Part shown: positions 1 through 7,828 of the stretch, one piece after another
How the letters are laid out: each line of letters starts with the position of its first letter
Numbering within the stretch: the stretch's first letter is position 1
NCBI GenBank assembly: GCA_016711225.1
Contig: JADJTK010000007.1
Coordinates: 290,358-354,357, forward strand
Direction of reading: 5' to 3'
From: Opitutaceae bacterium
Lineage (GTDB): Bacteria; Verrucomicrobiota; Verrucomicrobiia; Opitutales; Opitutaceae
Length of the DNA: 64,000 nucleotides
Notes under the pieces: generated by a model
Databases searched by the model: none
Told to the model about the DNA's origin: nothing
What the model saw: the letters and a program-made list of their open reading frames with translations, nothing else
Made by a program: the position numbers and the translations under genes

Positions 1-1
1 C

Positions 2-586
2 GAGTATTGGGGTTGGCAATCCGTGCCGGCTGACGGCCACCACAACGACGATGGCGCCGGCACCCTCACCATCACCGAAGTCCCCGCCGAGTTCGATGGC
101 CGTCGCTACCGCTGCTGGGCGAGCAACAACATCGGCAACGAAATCCTAACGGGCGAAGTGCGGCTCACCGTCGCCACCGCCTCGGCCGGGTGGCCCGCGT
201 TCCTCACGCAACACTTCACCCCTGCCGAGCGCACCGATCCGACGGTCGGCGGGCCGCAGGCGGATCCGGATTTCGACGGACTCTGCAACCTCCTCGAATA
301 CGCCTTCTCCCGCGACCCGCGCAGCGCCGAACACTCTACGCCGCTCGACTTCACCGGCGGGGTCGCCGCGCCGAGCTTCTCCTTCGAACAGCCCCACGCG
401 GTGGCCGATCTGACCTACGCCCTTGAGTCCAGCGTCGATTTGCGGAACTGGACCGAGGTCCCATTCACCGAGTACACGCGCAGCGCCACGGCCGTCTCTC
501 CCACCGTCGACCGAATCGTACTCGAGCTGGCCGTTCCACCCCCCACAGCGCGCCAATTCTACCGCCTGCAGGTGGCTCGGCCCTGA
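2..586 (+). CDS. Secreted Ig-domain protein, C-terminal part (5' truncated by window)
   Basis: The frame is open from the window edge, so only the last ~195 residues are seen. The first part (GTLTITEVPAEFDGRRYRCW) looks like the end of an immunoglobulin-like domain with the Tyr-x-Cys of strand F. It is followed by the module that ends many secreted verrucomicrobial proteins: a W/F-x-FLTQHF segment, a DPDFDGLCNLLEYAF calcium-loop-like motif and a C-terminal beta domain with YALESSVDLRNW. The same module ends the two giant proteins at 45024-51822. The function is unknown because the N-terminal catalytic or adhesive part lies outside the window. Export to the cell surface or medium is inferred from the architecture. 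Confidence 0.8.
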   Translation, partial: EYWGWQSVPADGHHNDDGAGTLTITEVPAEFDGRRYRCWASNNIGNEILTGEVRLTVATASAGWPAFLTQHFTPAERTDPTVGGPQADPDFDGLCNLLEYAFSRDPRSAEHSTPLDFTGGVAAPSFSFEQPHAVADLTYALESSVDLRNWTEVPFTEYTRSATAVSPTVDRIVLELAVPPPTARQFYRLQVARP

Positions 587-633
587 GCGGAGCCGGGGAA
601 TACGCTATCGGTCCTCGCCTATCAGAATGACAA

Positions 634-692
634 AGGTGGACCGTGTTGACCTCAACACGGTCAGACGCGATTGAGGTCAATCGCGTCCACCT
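634..692. repeat. BIME: two inverted REP elements forming a three-way junction
   Basis: An outer 7-bp stem (634-640 with 686-692) encloses two perfect hairpins. One is CGTGTTGA/TCAACACG with a 2-base loop (642-659). The other is CGCGATTGA/TCAATCGCG with a 2-base loop (666-685). Read outward, each half begins with GTGG, the head tetranucleotide typical of REP elements. The remainder of the gene-free stretch 587-972 shows nothing else I can support. Confidence 0.85.
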
Positions 693-972
693 GAGGACGT
701 CAGGCTATTGCGCGAGCATCAATAGTCCCGTTTCTCGCGGATCGCTTTTTGCCTCACTCCGGCCATCGCCGCCGGATGGTGCCGTTCGGTATTGCGGCTC
801 CACGCAATGCCCCATTCCGTCACAACGGAAGCGCTTCGTTGCCACGCGGAACCGAAGCCGCTCCTCCACGCTGGCGGCGCGGGTCCCAGATTTCCCCAGA
901 CCGCGCCAGCCCCAACGGAGACATTGACCTGCGCTCCGGAAACGGCTGTCTGTCGATCAAACTGCCCGCCCC

Positions 973-1701
973 ATGGCCTCCAATACCATCGAGTACATCT
1001 TCACCCTCCCTGACGGCTCGAGGGAGGTGTTCCTTTTCGAACTCGATCCGGTCACCCTCGAACTGGCCGCGCCGCCATCGAGCCGCCTACCGGCTTGGAC
1101 CGAGCTGGAGAATCACCGCTGCGCCAACTGTCCGCTCAATCCCGCCACCCACGAGCACTGCCCGCTGGCCGCCAGCCTGGTGCCGGTCGTGCGTCGGCTC
1201 GACGGCCTGCTGTCCTGGGACCTTGTCCGGATCGAGGTTGTCACCGCGGAGCGCACCATCTCGCAGCAGACCAGCGCCCAGCGCGCCATCGGCTCGATGC
1301 TGGGCTTGATCAACTCGGTGAGCGGCTGTCCCCACCTCGCCTATTTCCGCCCCATGGCGCGCTTCCACCTCCCACTGGCCACCCGCGAGGAAACGATCTA
1401 CCGCGCCACCTCGATGTACCTGCTCGCTCAGTACTTCCGCGCCAGGGCCGGGCACGCGCCCGACGCCACCTTCCACGGCCTCCAGGAGATCTACCGCAAC
1501 GTCCAGGTGGTCAACGCCGGCATGGTCCAACGCCTACGCCACGCCACCGAGAGCGACTACATGGTCAACGCGGTGGTCTTCCTCGATCTCTATGCGGTGG
1601 CCGTGCAGCAAACGATCACCGAGTCGCTCGAAGGTATCCACCACTGGTTTGCGCCCTATCTGACGCCCTGGGCTCCGCCCACCGATTCGCCCCAGGGCTG
1701 A
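973..1701 (+). CDS. Conserved protein with CxxC...C motif (DUF6901-like)
   Basis: 242 residues, soluble, with no signal peptide or membrane segment. The N-terminal part is beta-rich (EYIFTLPDGSREVF). It is followed by a Cys cluster, RCANCPL...HCPLA, at Cys50, Cys53 and Cys63, which could bind a metal. The C-terminal half is helical. The pattern resembles a conserved uncharacterised family that I recall as DUF6901; that name is from memory and should be confirmed. It stands alone between two repeat-filled gaps, so context gives no function. The ATG at 973 is chosen because the preceding sequence in frame lacks coding character and homologous proteins start at a similar place. No Shine-Dalgarno sequence is seen. 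Confidence 0.75.
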   Translation: MASNTIEYIFTLPDGSREVFLFELDPVTLELAAPPSSRLPAWTELENHRCANCPLNPATHEHCPLAASLVPVVRRLDGLLSWDLVRIEVVTAERTISQQTSAQRAIGSMLGLINSVSGCPHLAYFRPMARFHLPLATREETIYRATSMYLLAQYFRARAGHAPDATFHGLQEIYRNVQVVNAGMVQRLRHATESDYMVNAVVFLDLYAVAVQQTITESLEGIHHWFAPYLTPWAPPTDSPQG

Positions 1702-1801
1702 GCCGGCGATTCGTACTCCGCGGGTGCGCGCTTCCCGCCGGCCCCGAGGTACGTTGCTTCAGCACGCACGGCTCGACTTCTTCCGCGCCCCGTCCCCTTC
1801 C

Positions 1802-1867
1802 GTAGCGAAGCTCGCCAGAGCTTCGTCCTGTTCCCGCTGTCCTAGCGAAGCTCGCAAGAGCTTCATC
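1802..1867 (+). repeat. Two tandem REP elements (GAAGCTC/GAGCTTC stem)
   Basis: Copy 1 (1802-1828) has the head GTAGC and the perfect stem GAAGCTC-gcca-GAGCTTC. Copy 2 (1843-1867) is the same element with a gcaa loop and a TAGC head. A near-identical copy is at 4541-4567 and a degenerate one at 51882. The gap 1702-2087 holds these and the next BIME only. Confidence 0.85.
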
Positions 1868-1981
1868 TGGTTCCGCCGTTGGTCATCCGTCATGGGGCGT
1901 TCGTCGCCAGTCCTCGGTCCCCGCCTTGTCACTTGATCCTTGGTATACGAACGTCCCTTCAACTCTGAATTCTGCCATTAC

Positions 1982-2030
1982 GTAGCGGAACCGCTTCCGG
2001 TTCCGGACGGCGCGGATGCCGCGCCGCTAC
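1982..2030. repeat. BIME: two head-out REP elements with different stems
   Basis: The left half starts GTAGCGGAACCG and folds on GGAACCG/CGGTTCC. The right half, read on the other strand, also starts GTAGCGGCGCGG and folds on GGCGCGG/CCGCGCC. Both ends carry the GTAG head, so this is a paired (BIME) unit downstream of the radical SAM gene. It could also act as its transcript end. Confidence 0.85.
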
Positions 2031-2087
2031 GCAGAGTCCGGAAACGAATGGCCTTGGCATGGCTTGTCCCTTTTCCCCGCTCTACCG

Positions 2088-3167
2088 TCAGCAGTTCCCG
2101 CATTCCGCCAGTAGCGGATCCGGCGAGTCCACCGCCCCGCCGACCACATGCGCTGCCTCCCGGCAACCACCGTCGCACTCCGCTGCGAGTGCGCAGCCGC
2201 CGCAGGCCTTGGGCAGATAGTCGCGCTGTGTGAACCGCCGCCAGTACGGGTGCTTCTTCAATTCGTCGAGCTCGGACACGTGGACCAGATCCACGGGCGA
2301 ATGATTGCACACCCGCACCAAACCCGCCGGCCCGACGACAAAAAAGCCCTGCGCCGCGGAGCAGCGCGTGCCAACCGTGAGCCGCCGGTACTTCGCCGGA
2401 TCCACGATGCAGCGCGGCAACTCGGTACCCACCGAACCGAAGCGCCCAGCATCGGTGAGCGCCTCCTCGGCCGTATCGAGCATCTGGCGCACCTCCGCGG
2501 CATTGAGCACCCAATCGCGATGCTCCAGCCCGCGGCCACCCGGAAGAAAACGGTTCAGCAACAATTGCTGCGCCCCAGCGAGAAAGGCCGCCGCAATGGT
2601 CTGGTACAATTCGGGCAGATTGCGTCGCGTGACCGTGATATTGACCACCGTCTTCAGCCCCAGGGCCTTCGCCGCGCGGAATTTCCCCAGAATGGCGTCG
2701 GCATCACCGATGCCGGTGTGCTCGCGCAGCGTCGCCAGCCCCGGCAGGCTCATACTCAATTGCACACCCACATCGCGACAGAACTCGAGCGCCTCGGGCG
2801 TCACCGTCGTGCCGTTGGAAAGCAGGTACAGGTGCGGGGGCTTGAACTCGGAAACCAGCGCGCCGTCGCGCGTCTCGATGTGCTCGACAGTGCAGCGAGC
2901 CGCGTGGCGGATGATATCGAAAATCCCCTCTTTGAGGAGCGCCTCGCCACCGGTGAACGCCAGGTTGCACACGCCCATCCGTGTCAGCCGGTCGATCACG
3001 GCCTGCCACTCGGCGACGCTCATCTCGCCGCGCTGGCGATACGCCCCGCTCGCCGCGTACCACGGGCACGAGCAGAACCCGCACCGGTGGTTGCACCGGT
3101 AGGTCATCTCGAGCACGCCGGTGGCCGGCAGAAACGAAGGAGCAAGGCGGGAGGTGACAGCGCTCAC
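2088..3167 (-). CDS. Radical SAM/SPASM domain protein, putative protein maturase
   Basis: 359 residues. The radical SAM core shows CNHRCGFC (Cys25, Cys29, Cys32) for the SAM-binding 4Fe-4S cluster and the FTGGEALL motif (GGE at 73-75) for SAM binding. The C-terminus has a textbook SPASM pattern: Cys269, Cys287, then CxxCx5CxxxC at 322/325/331/335, and a terminal CGNC (356, 359), predicting two auxiliary clusters. SPASM enzymes usually modify peptides or proteins. The GTG start overlaps the upstream gene's stop by four bases (GTGA), implying translational coupling. That upstream gene and the one before it encode exported paralogues with a conserved five-Cys pattern, which are the obvious substrate or partner candidates. 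The substrate and chemistry are not known. Confidence 0.88.
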   Translation of the reverse strand: MSAVTSRLAPSFLPATGVLEMTYRCNHRCGFCSCPWYAASGAYRQRGEMSVAEWQAVIDRLTRMGVCNLAFTGGEALLKEGIFDIIRHAARCTVEHIETRDGALVSEFKPPHLYLLSNGTTVTPEALEFCRDVGVQLSMSLPGLATLREHTGIGDADAILGKFRAAKALGLKTVVNITVTRRNLPELYQTIAAAFLAGAQQLLLNRFLPGGRGLEHRDWVLNAAEVRQMLDTAEEALTDAGRFGSVGTELPRCIVDPAKYRRLTVGTRCSAAQGFFVVGPAGLVRVCNHSPVDLVHVSELDELKKHPYWRRFTQRDYLPKACGGCALAAECDGGCREAAHVVGGAVDSPDPLLAECGNC

Positions 3168-3733
3168 AGGCCAAGGAGCTTTCGCAGACGGCGGGAGCTT
3201 CTCCGCATCTCCGTCTGCCGCTCACGGGAAGCCTCATAGTAGTCGCCCAATAGGCTCAAATCTCCGGCGGTGACGTGGCGAATCCGACGCGGTTCGCCCG
3301 TCGCGCGAGGAACCACTAGACTCAAGGAAGGCTTTCGGATATCGGGTGAGCACTTCAGGCAATACTCGCGTTCGTCCAGTTTCAGCGCGGCCACGGGTGG
3401 CACTCTAGCAAAGAGTCGGCGGCATTCTTCGATGTCCGGCGGCAAACTCTTGCGCACCGCCACCGGAACGTACCTCGCATACCCCTGCGATCGGTGAGCA
3501 CCACAAGTGGGACAAACGTAGTCGGGCAACAGCACAGGCTCTACCTCGAAGAAGTTCACGCCGAGCACGCCGTCGTCCTGGTGCGCTTTGGCCTTCGGTG
3601 CTGAAGTGACTGCTGGAGCACTCGGCGCCGCGGATGGTGACAGAGTCGGCCCATCGGATCGCCCAAAAAACTCGGTCGGGAACATCGCCAGCAACGCCAT
3701 CGACAACGTCACCACCAGTTTGGACTTCTTCAT
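3164..3733 (-). CDS. Exported Cys-patterned protein A, coupled to radical SAM gene
   Basis: 189 residues. A basic start and hydrophobic stretch (MKKSKLVVTLSMALLAMF) suggest an export signal. A Pro/Ala-rich linker (about 29-50) follows. The conserved part has CPTC (Cys74, Cys77), ECRRL (Cys104) and YCLKCSP (Cys125, Cys128), then a basic tail. The paralogue at 3756-4298 has the same motifs, with identical spacing between the middle Cys and the last pair (21 residues). The four Cys in two CxxC pairs could bind zinc or iron-sulfur, or be redox-active. It lies 22 bases after that paralogue and overlaps the radical SAM gene by four bases. I do not recognise a named family. Substrate, redox partner or structural target of the radical SAM enzyme are all possible. 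Confidence 0.75.
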   Translation of the reverse strand: MKKSKLVVTLSMALLAMFPTEFFGRSDGPTLSPSAAPSAPAVTSAPKAKAHQDDGVLGVNFFEVEPVLLPDYVCPTCGAHRSQGYARYVPVAVRKSLPPDIEECRRLFARVPPVAALKLDEREYCLKCSPDIRKPSLSLVVPRATGEPRRIRHVTAGDLSLLGDYYEASRERQTEMRRSSRRLRKLLGL

Positions 3734-3755
3734 CGAGCCGTGATCTCCCGACGGC

Positions 3756-4298
3756 TCACTTGGCCATCCCCAGTGTCACCAGTTCCTTCAGCCGCTTCAG
3801 CTTTCCCAGCACCGAGGCCTGCACCTCCGGCGCGTCGACCGGTCTCTGGCCGGCCACCACTGCCGTGAGCAATTCCAGATCGGCTGCCCGCACTCCCGAG
3901 GCCGACTCGGCTTGGCCATCCTGGTAGCGGGCGACGAGCACGAGTTCCGGGTTCGTTGAGCCCGGATGGCATTTCCGGCAGAACGCCGACTCGTCAAGCG
4001 AGGCCAGCACGCGCGCCGGCAACTCCTGCATCAGCCGCCGACACGTCGCCAATTCGTCCTCGTCGATCACTCCGGCGTTGAACGGATAGAGCGTGCGCTC
4101 CGCGCACACCGGACAAGTGTACTCGATGCGTTCGGGCGGAGCGGCCATCTCGTAGCACATCGCGCTCACCGAGGCCTCGGCTTGTTTCGCCGGCTCAAGC
4201 TTCGCCAGTTCCTTTTTGGTTTGGTCTCGGTCCATGGCAGCCATCTCGGCGGCGAGCAAAGCCGTGGTCACGGTAATCGCCAGTTTGGTTCTCTTCAT
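3756..4298 (-). CDS. Exported Cys-patterned protein B, first gene of radical SAM operon
   Basis: 180 residues from the ATG at 4298. The frame is open further upstream, but the residues there are low-complexity read-through of repeat sequence, and MKRTKLAITVTTALLAAEMA matches the start of protein A. After a charged linker come CPVC (Cys62, Cys65), TCRRL (Cys86) and FCRKCHP (Cys107, Cys110), the same signature as protein A, plus an extra Cys48. The C-terminus is an amphipathic helix rich in Leu and Lys. It is the promoter-proximal gene of a three-gene unit. Retention of two diverged copies suggests both are needed or have different partners. Function unknown. Confidence 0.72.
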   Translation of the reverse strand: MKRTKLAITVTTALLAAEMAAMDRDQTKKELAKLEPAKQAEASVSAMCYEMAAPPERIEYTCPVCAERTLYPFNAGVIDEDELATCRRLMQELPARVLASLDESAFCRKCHPGSTNPELVLVARYQDGQAESASGVRAADLELLTAVVAGQRPVDAPEVQASVLGKLKRLKELVTLGMAK

Positions 4299-4369
4299 CG
4301 GGCCGCAGGTTCGAGGGTTGTCGCAAGCCAATGGATCTTCGTCCCCAACGCCAGCCCCGTCTTCCTCCG

Positions 4370-4492
4370 CAATCGTTCTCGTTCTCCTTATCGTTCTCGT
4401 TCTCCCCGAAGGTTCTGCCGCACGGCAGAATGCTCCTACCCCTTCTCCTGCTCCTACTCCTGCTCTTGCTCCTGCTCCTACTCTCCTCGAAG
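4370..4492. repeat. Pyrimidine-rich microsatellite with an embedded REP-like hairpin
   Basis: 4370-4407 repeats 'GTTCTC' units and 4445-4492 repeats 'CTCCTG/CTCCTA' units. Between them a perfect hairpin TTCTGCCG-ca-CGGCAGAA (4413-4430) is followed by TGCTCCTAC, which on the other strand is a GTAG-headed REP. The whole gap 4299-5007 is strongly pyrimidine-biased on this strand and contains no supportable gene. The promoters of the radical SAM operon and of htpG must lie in it, but I cannot place them. Confidence 0.6.
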
Positions 4493-4540
4493 GAGCGAGC
4501 ATCGGGTAGGAAGTCCCCTGCCCGCTCGCAATCTGTCCCC

Positions 4541-4567
4541 GTAGCGAAGCTCGCCAGAGCTTCGTCC
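4541..4567 (+). repeat. REP element (GAAGCTC/GAGCTTC stem)
   Basis: GTAGC head followed by the same 7-bp perfect stem and gcca loop as at 1802-1828. It lies in the gap before htpG. Confidence 0.85.
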
Positions 4568-5007
4568 TCCGCCCCCCTTCGCCCCTTCCATCCTTGGTCA
4601 TTGGCCCTCCGCCGCCTTCCGCCTCCTCCCTTCGGCCTCAGGTCGCCGCGCCCTCCCCTTGTCACTTGGCCCTTGTTACTTGTCCCTTCTCCGTCGTTCT
4701 CCCCCCTTCCGTCCTTGGTCATTGGCCCTACTCCCCCTCCGTGCTCTCTGTGACCTTGTCCGGTCTGCCTTCTGCCTTCTCACCTCTGCCTTAGGTCCGC
4801 CGCCCCGCGCCACCCCGGCACCAACTCCGCCCACCCGTCCACCTACGCGCGCCACATTGACACGCCCCCTGTCTCCGCGCTTCGTTGTCTCCCGCTCTTC
4901 CCATAGGGCGATGACTCCGCGCCGCCCACGGCACACGTCCTGCAAAACACCCGCGCCGGCGCCTCGCGCCGCCGACCTCCCTCTTTCAACCAACGTCTCC
5001 AACGATC

Positions 5008-6864
5008 ATGACCGCTCCCGCCGAAAAACACGTCTTCCAGGCCGAGGTTAAGCAGCTCCTCGATATCGTCATCCACTCGCTCTACACCGACCGCGAGATC
5101 TTCATCCGCGAGCTGGTCTCCAACGCGAGCGACGCCCTCGAGAAACTCCGTCACCTCAAACTCGTCGAAAAGGACGTCTTCGACGCCGACCTCCCTCTCG
5201 AGGTCAACATCACCACCGACGACACCGCCGGCACGATCACCTTCCAGGACCACGGTATCGGCATGAGCCGCACCGAGCTGGTCGAAAACCTCGGCACCAT
5301 CGCCCACTCCGGCACCAAGGCCTTCCTCAACTCCCTCAAGGAAAAGGGCGATACCAGCGACGCGAAGCTCATCGGCCAGTTCGGCGTCGGTTTCTACAGC
5401 GCGTTCATGCCGGCCAAGGAGGTCAAGGTCTACACCCACTCCTGGCGCCCAACCGACGAGCACCTCGTCTGGACCAGCGACGGCACCGGCAGCTACGAGA
5501 TCGAGAACGCCACCGAGGACCAGAAGCGCGGCTGCAAGATCGTCGTCTACCTCAAGGACGACATGAAGCAGTTCGCCAAGGCCGACGAGGTCCGCCGCAT
5601 CCTCGAGCACTACTCCAGCTTCGTCACCTTCCCGGTCAATCTCAACGGCGAGAAGATCAACAAGGTCGAGGCCCTCTGGCTACGCTCGAAGTCGACGATC
5701 AAGGACGAGGAATACACCGAGTTCTACAAGTTCCAGGCCAAGGCCTTCGACGAGCCGCGCTACCGCCTGCATTTCAACGCCGACGCCCCGCTCACGATCA
5801 ACGCCCTCGTCTTCACGCCGAAGGAAAACCAGAAGCGCTTCGGCTTCGGCCGCATGGAGCCCGCCGTCGCCCTCTACTGCAAAAACGTCCTCATCGACCC
5901 GAAGCCCAAGAACCTCCTGCCGGAGTGGCTGCGTTTCCTCAAGGGCGTGGTCGATAGCGCCGATCTGCCCCTCAACATCTCCCGCGAGAGCATGCAGGAC
6001 AGCGCGCTCATCCAGAAACTCAACCGCGTCCTCACCAAGCGTTACCTCAAGTTCCTTGAGGAGGAATCCGAGAAGAACCCCGACGGCTACGGCGAGTTCT
6101 ACAAGCAGTTCGGCATCTTCCTGAAGGAAGGCACCACCTCCGACTTCACCCACCGCGAGCAGATCGCCAAGCTCCTGCGCTACGAGTCCTCGCTCACCGA
6201 GAAGGGCAAGACGACCAGCCTCACCGAATACGTGAAGCGCATGCCCGAGGCGCAGAAGGAGATCTATTTCCTCCACGCCCTCAACCGCGCCGCCCTTGAG
6301 AGCGGCCCGTACCTGGAGGCCTTCAAGGCCCGCAACTTCGAGGTGCTCTTCGTCTACGAGCCCATCGACGAGTTCGTGATGAGCCACCTCGGCACCTTCG
6401 AAAGCAAGCGCCTGGTCTCCGCCGACAGCGCCAACCTCGAACTCGGCGACGCTCCCGCCGCCACCGGCGAAGCCCTCGCCGACGACGACGTGAAGTCGCT
6501 CTGCAGCTGGCTGACCGAGAAACTTGGCGACGCGAAGGTGGGCAAGGTCGAGGCCGGCAAGCGCCTCGTCGACAGCCCCGTGGTCGCGCTCAACTCCGAC
6601 CAGATGCTCTCCCCCGCCATGCGTCGCATCATGCGCGCCATGAAGCAGGAGGAGGCCGAGACCCCGCCCAAGATGGATCTCGAGATCAACCCGCGCCACC
6701 AGCTCATCAAGAATCTCCATAAGCTCACCACGACCGACGCCGACCGCGCCGCGCTCATCGCCGAACAGCTCTACGAAAACGCGTTGCTTGCCGCCGGCAT
6801 CGTCGAGGAGCCCCGCAACTTCGTCACCCGGCTCAACAAGATCTTGGAAATGGCGGCCCGGTGA
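5008..6864 (+). CDS. htpG: Molecular chaperone HtpG (Hsp90)
   Basis: 618 residues, the usual bacterial Hsp90 length. The N-terminal GHKL ATPase is plain: FIRELVSNASDALEKLR (Asn for Mg-ATP), DHGIGMSRTELVENLG, IAHSGTKAF and QFGVGFYSAF. The middle domain carries the NISRESMQ segment with the catalytic-loop Arg. The C-terminal dimerisation domain ends in an alpha-helical region. It is the first gene of a plus-strand chaperone cluster; its stop overlaps a possible GTG start of grpE. HtpG folds and remodels late-stage clients in the cytosol together with DnaK, whose gene is not in the window. No CIRCE element or other heat-shock operator was recognised upstream. Confidence 0.97.
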   Translation: MTAPAEKHVFQAEVKQLLDIVIHSLYTDREIFIRELVSNASDALEKLRHLKLVEKDVFDADLPLEVNITTDDTAGTITFQDHGIGMSRTELVENLGTIAHSGTKAFLNSLKEKGDTSDAKLIGQFGVGFYSAFMPAKEVKVYTHSWRPTDEHLVWTSDGTGSYEIENATEDQKRGCKIVVYLKDDMKQFAKADEVRRILEHYSSFVTFPVNLNGEKINKVEALWLRSKSTIKDEEYTEFYKFQAKAFDEPRYRLHFNADAPLTINALVFTPKENQKRFGFGRMEPAVALYCKNVLIDPKPKNLLPEWLRFLKGVVDSADLPLNISRESMQDSALIQKLNRVLTKRYLKFLEEESEKNPDGYGEFYKQFGIFLKEGTTSDFTHREQIAKLLRYESSLTEKGKTTSLTEYVKRMPEAQKEIYFLHALNRAALESGPYLEAFKARNFEVLFVYEPIDEFVMSHLGTFESKRLVSADSANLELGDAPAATGEALADDDVKSLCSWLTEKLGDAKVGKVEAGKRLVDSPVVALNSDQMLSPAMRRIMRAMKQEEAETPPKMDLEINPRHQLIKNLHKLTTTDADRAALIAEQLYENALLAAGIVEEPRNFVTRLNKILEMAAR

Positions 6865-7460
6865 AGCTGCCCAAGATGCCGCGTTTCCCGAACCCATTTC
6901 AGCCGTCCCAGCCCATGTCCGACGACACCACTCCCCCTCCCGCGTCCGACTCCGTCCCGCCTCCTCCTGCCCCCGAGCCCACACCCGAGCAGCGTATCGC
7001 CGAACTCGAGGCCAAGTTGCAGCAGGCCGAGGCCGCCATCGCCGAGGAGAAGGACAAGCTCCTGCGCAAGGTCGCCGAGTTCGACAACATCCGCCGCCGC
7101 ATCACCGGCGACGCCCAGCGCACCGCCGAGGCCAAGAAGCTCGACTTCATCCAGCAGGCCCTCTCGATCGCCGACAACCTCGAGATGGCGCTGCTCACGC
7201 CCGCCGACAAGGAGACCGTCGACCACCTCGCCACCGGCGTGAAGATGACCTTGGACAAGTTCTACCAGCTCTTGTGCGAACATGGCATCGAGAAGATCGC
7301 CAGCCTCGACAAACCCTTCGATACGGCCCGTCACGAGGCCGTCTCGATGCAGAAGGTTGAAGGCAAGCCCGACTCGACCGTCGTTCAGGTCTTCCGCGAA
7401 GGCTACGTGAAGGGCGACCAAGTCCTCCGCCACGCCCAAGTCGCCGTAAATCAGCTCTGA
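6861..7460 (+). CDS. grpE: Nucleotide exchange factor GrpE
   Basis: The protein has a Pro-rich disordered N-terminus, a long coiled coil (RIAELEAKLQQAEAAIAEEK onward) and a C-terminal beta domain. The GrpE signature is visible as KPFDTARHEAV...VVQVFREGYVKGDQVLRHAQVAV. GrpE releases ADP from DnaK. The start is uncertain: the GTG at 6861 overlaps the htpG stop (GTGA) and gives 199 residues, while the ATG at 6915 gives MSDDTTPPP and 181 residues. Neither has a convincing Shine-Dalgarno site. Co-transcription with htpG is likely. Confidence 0.93.
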   Translation: MKLPKMPRFPNPFQPSQPMSDDTTPPPASDSVPPPPAPEPTPEQRIAELEAKLQQAEAAIAEEKDKLLRKVAEFDNIRRRITGDAQRTAEAKKLDFIQQALSIADNLEMALLTPADKETVDHLATGVKMTLDKFYQLLCEHGIEKIASLDKPFDTARHEAVSMQKVEGKPDSTVVQVFREGYVKGDQVLRHAQVAVNQL

Positions 7461-7572
7461 GGGCCGGCCGAGGAGGGGGTTGGAGTTGGGAGGGGGGTCC
7501 CGCGGCCCACCACCGACCAATTCCCAACTACAAACTACCAATAGCTCGTTCCTTCCCGCGTTCTTTCCGATG

Positions 7573-7680
7573 GTGGGGCGGGCTTTGCGCCCGCCACGTT
7601 CTTTCTCCGTCAGTCTTCTGTGGTGGCGCAGGCCTCCGTGCCTGCGAAATCCAGCGTTGCAGGCACGGAGGCCTGCGCCC
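7573..7680. repeat. REP element plus BIME between grpE and dnaJ
   Basis: 7573-7597 is a GTGG-headed palindrome built on GGGCGGGC/GCCCGCC. 7623-7646 is GTGGCGCAGGCCTCCGTGCC..., and its inverted partner is at 7659-7680 with the same stem. The gap 7461-7828 also holds pyrimidine-rich dispersed repeat text (7700-7735) shared with other gaps. No gene is seen. Confidence 0.85.
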
Positions 7681-7828
7681 CTCCGCTTTCTCTCTCCGTG
7701 CTCTCCTCCGCCTCCGTGCTCTCTGTGACATAATCCGTCATCTGCGTTCCGCCTTCTGTCGTCCGTCCTCCGCGTTCCTTCCCGTTCTGCCTTCTCCATT
7801 CCGCCTTCTCCCTTAGGTCCCCCGCTCC

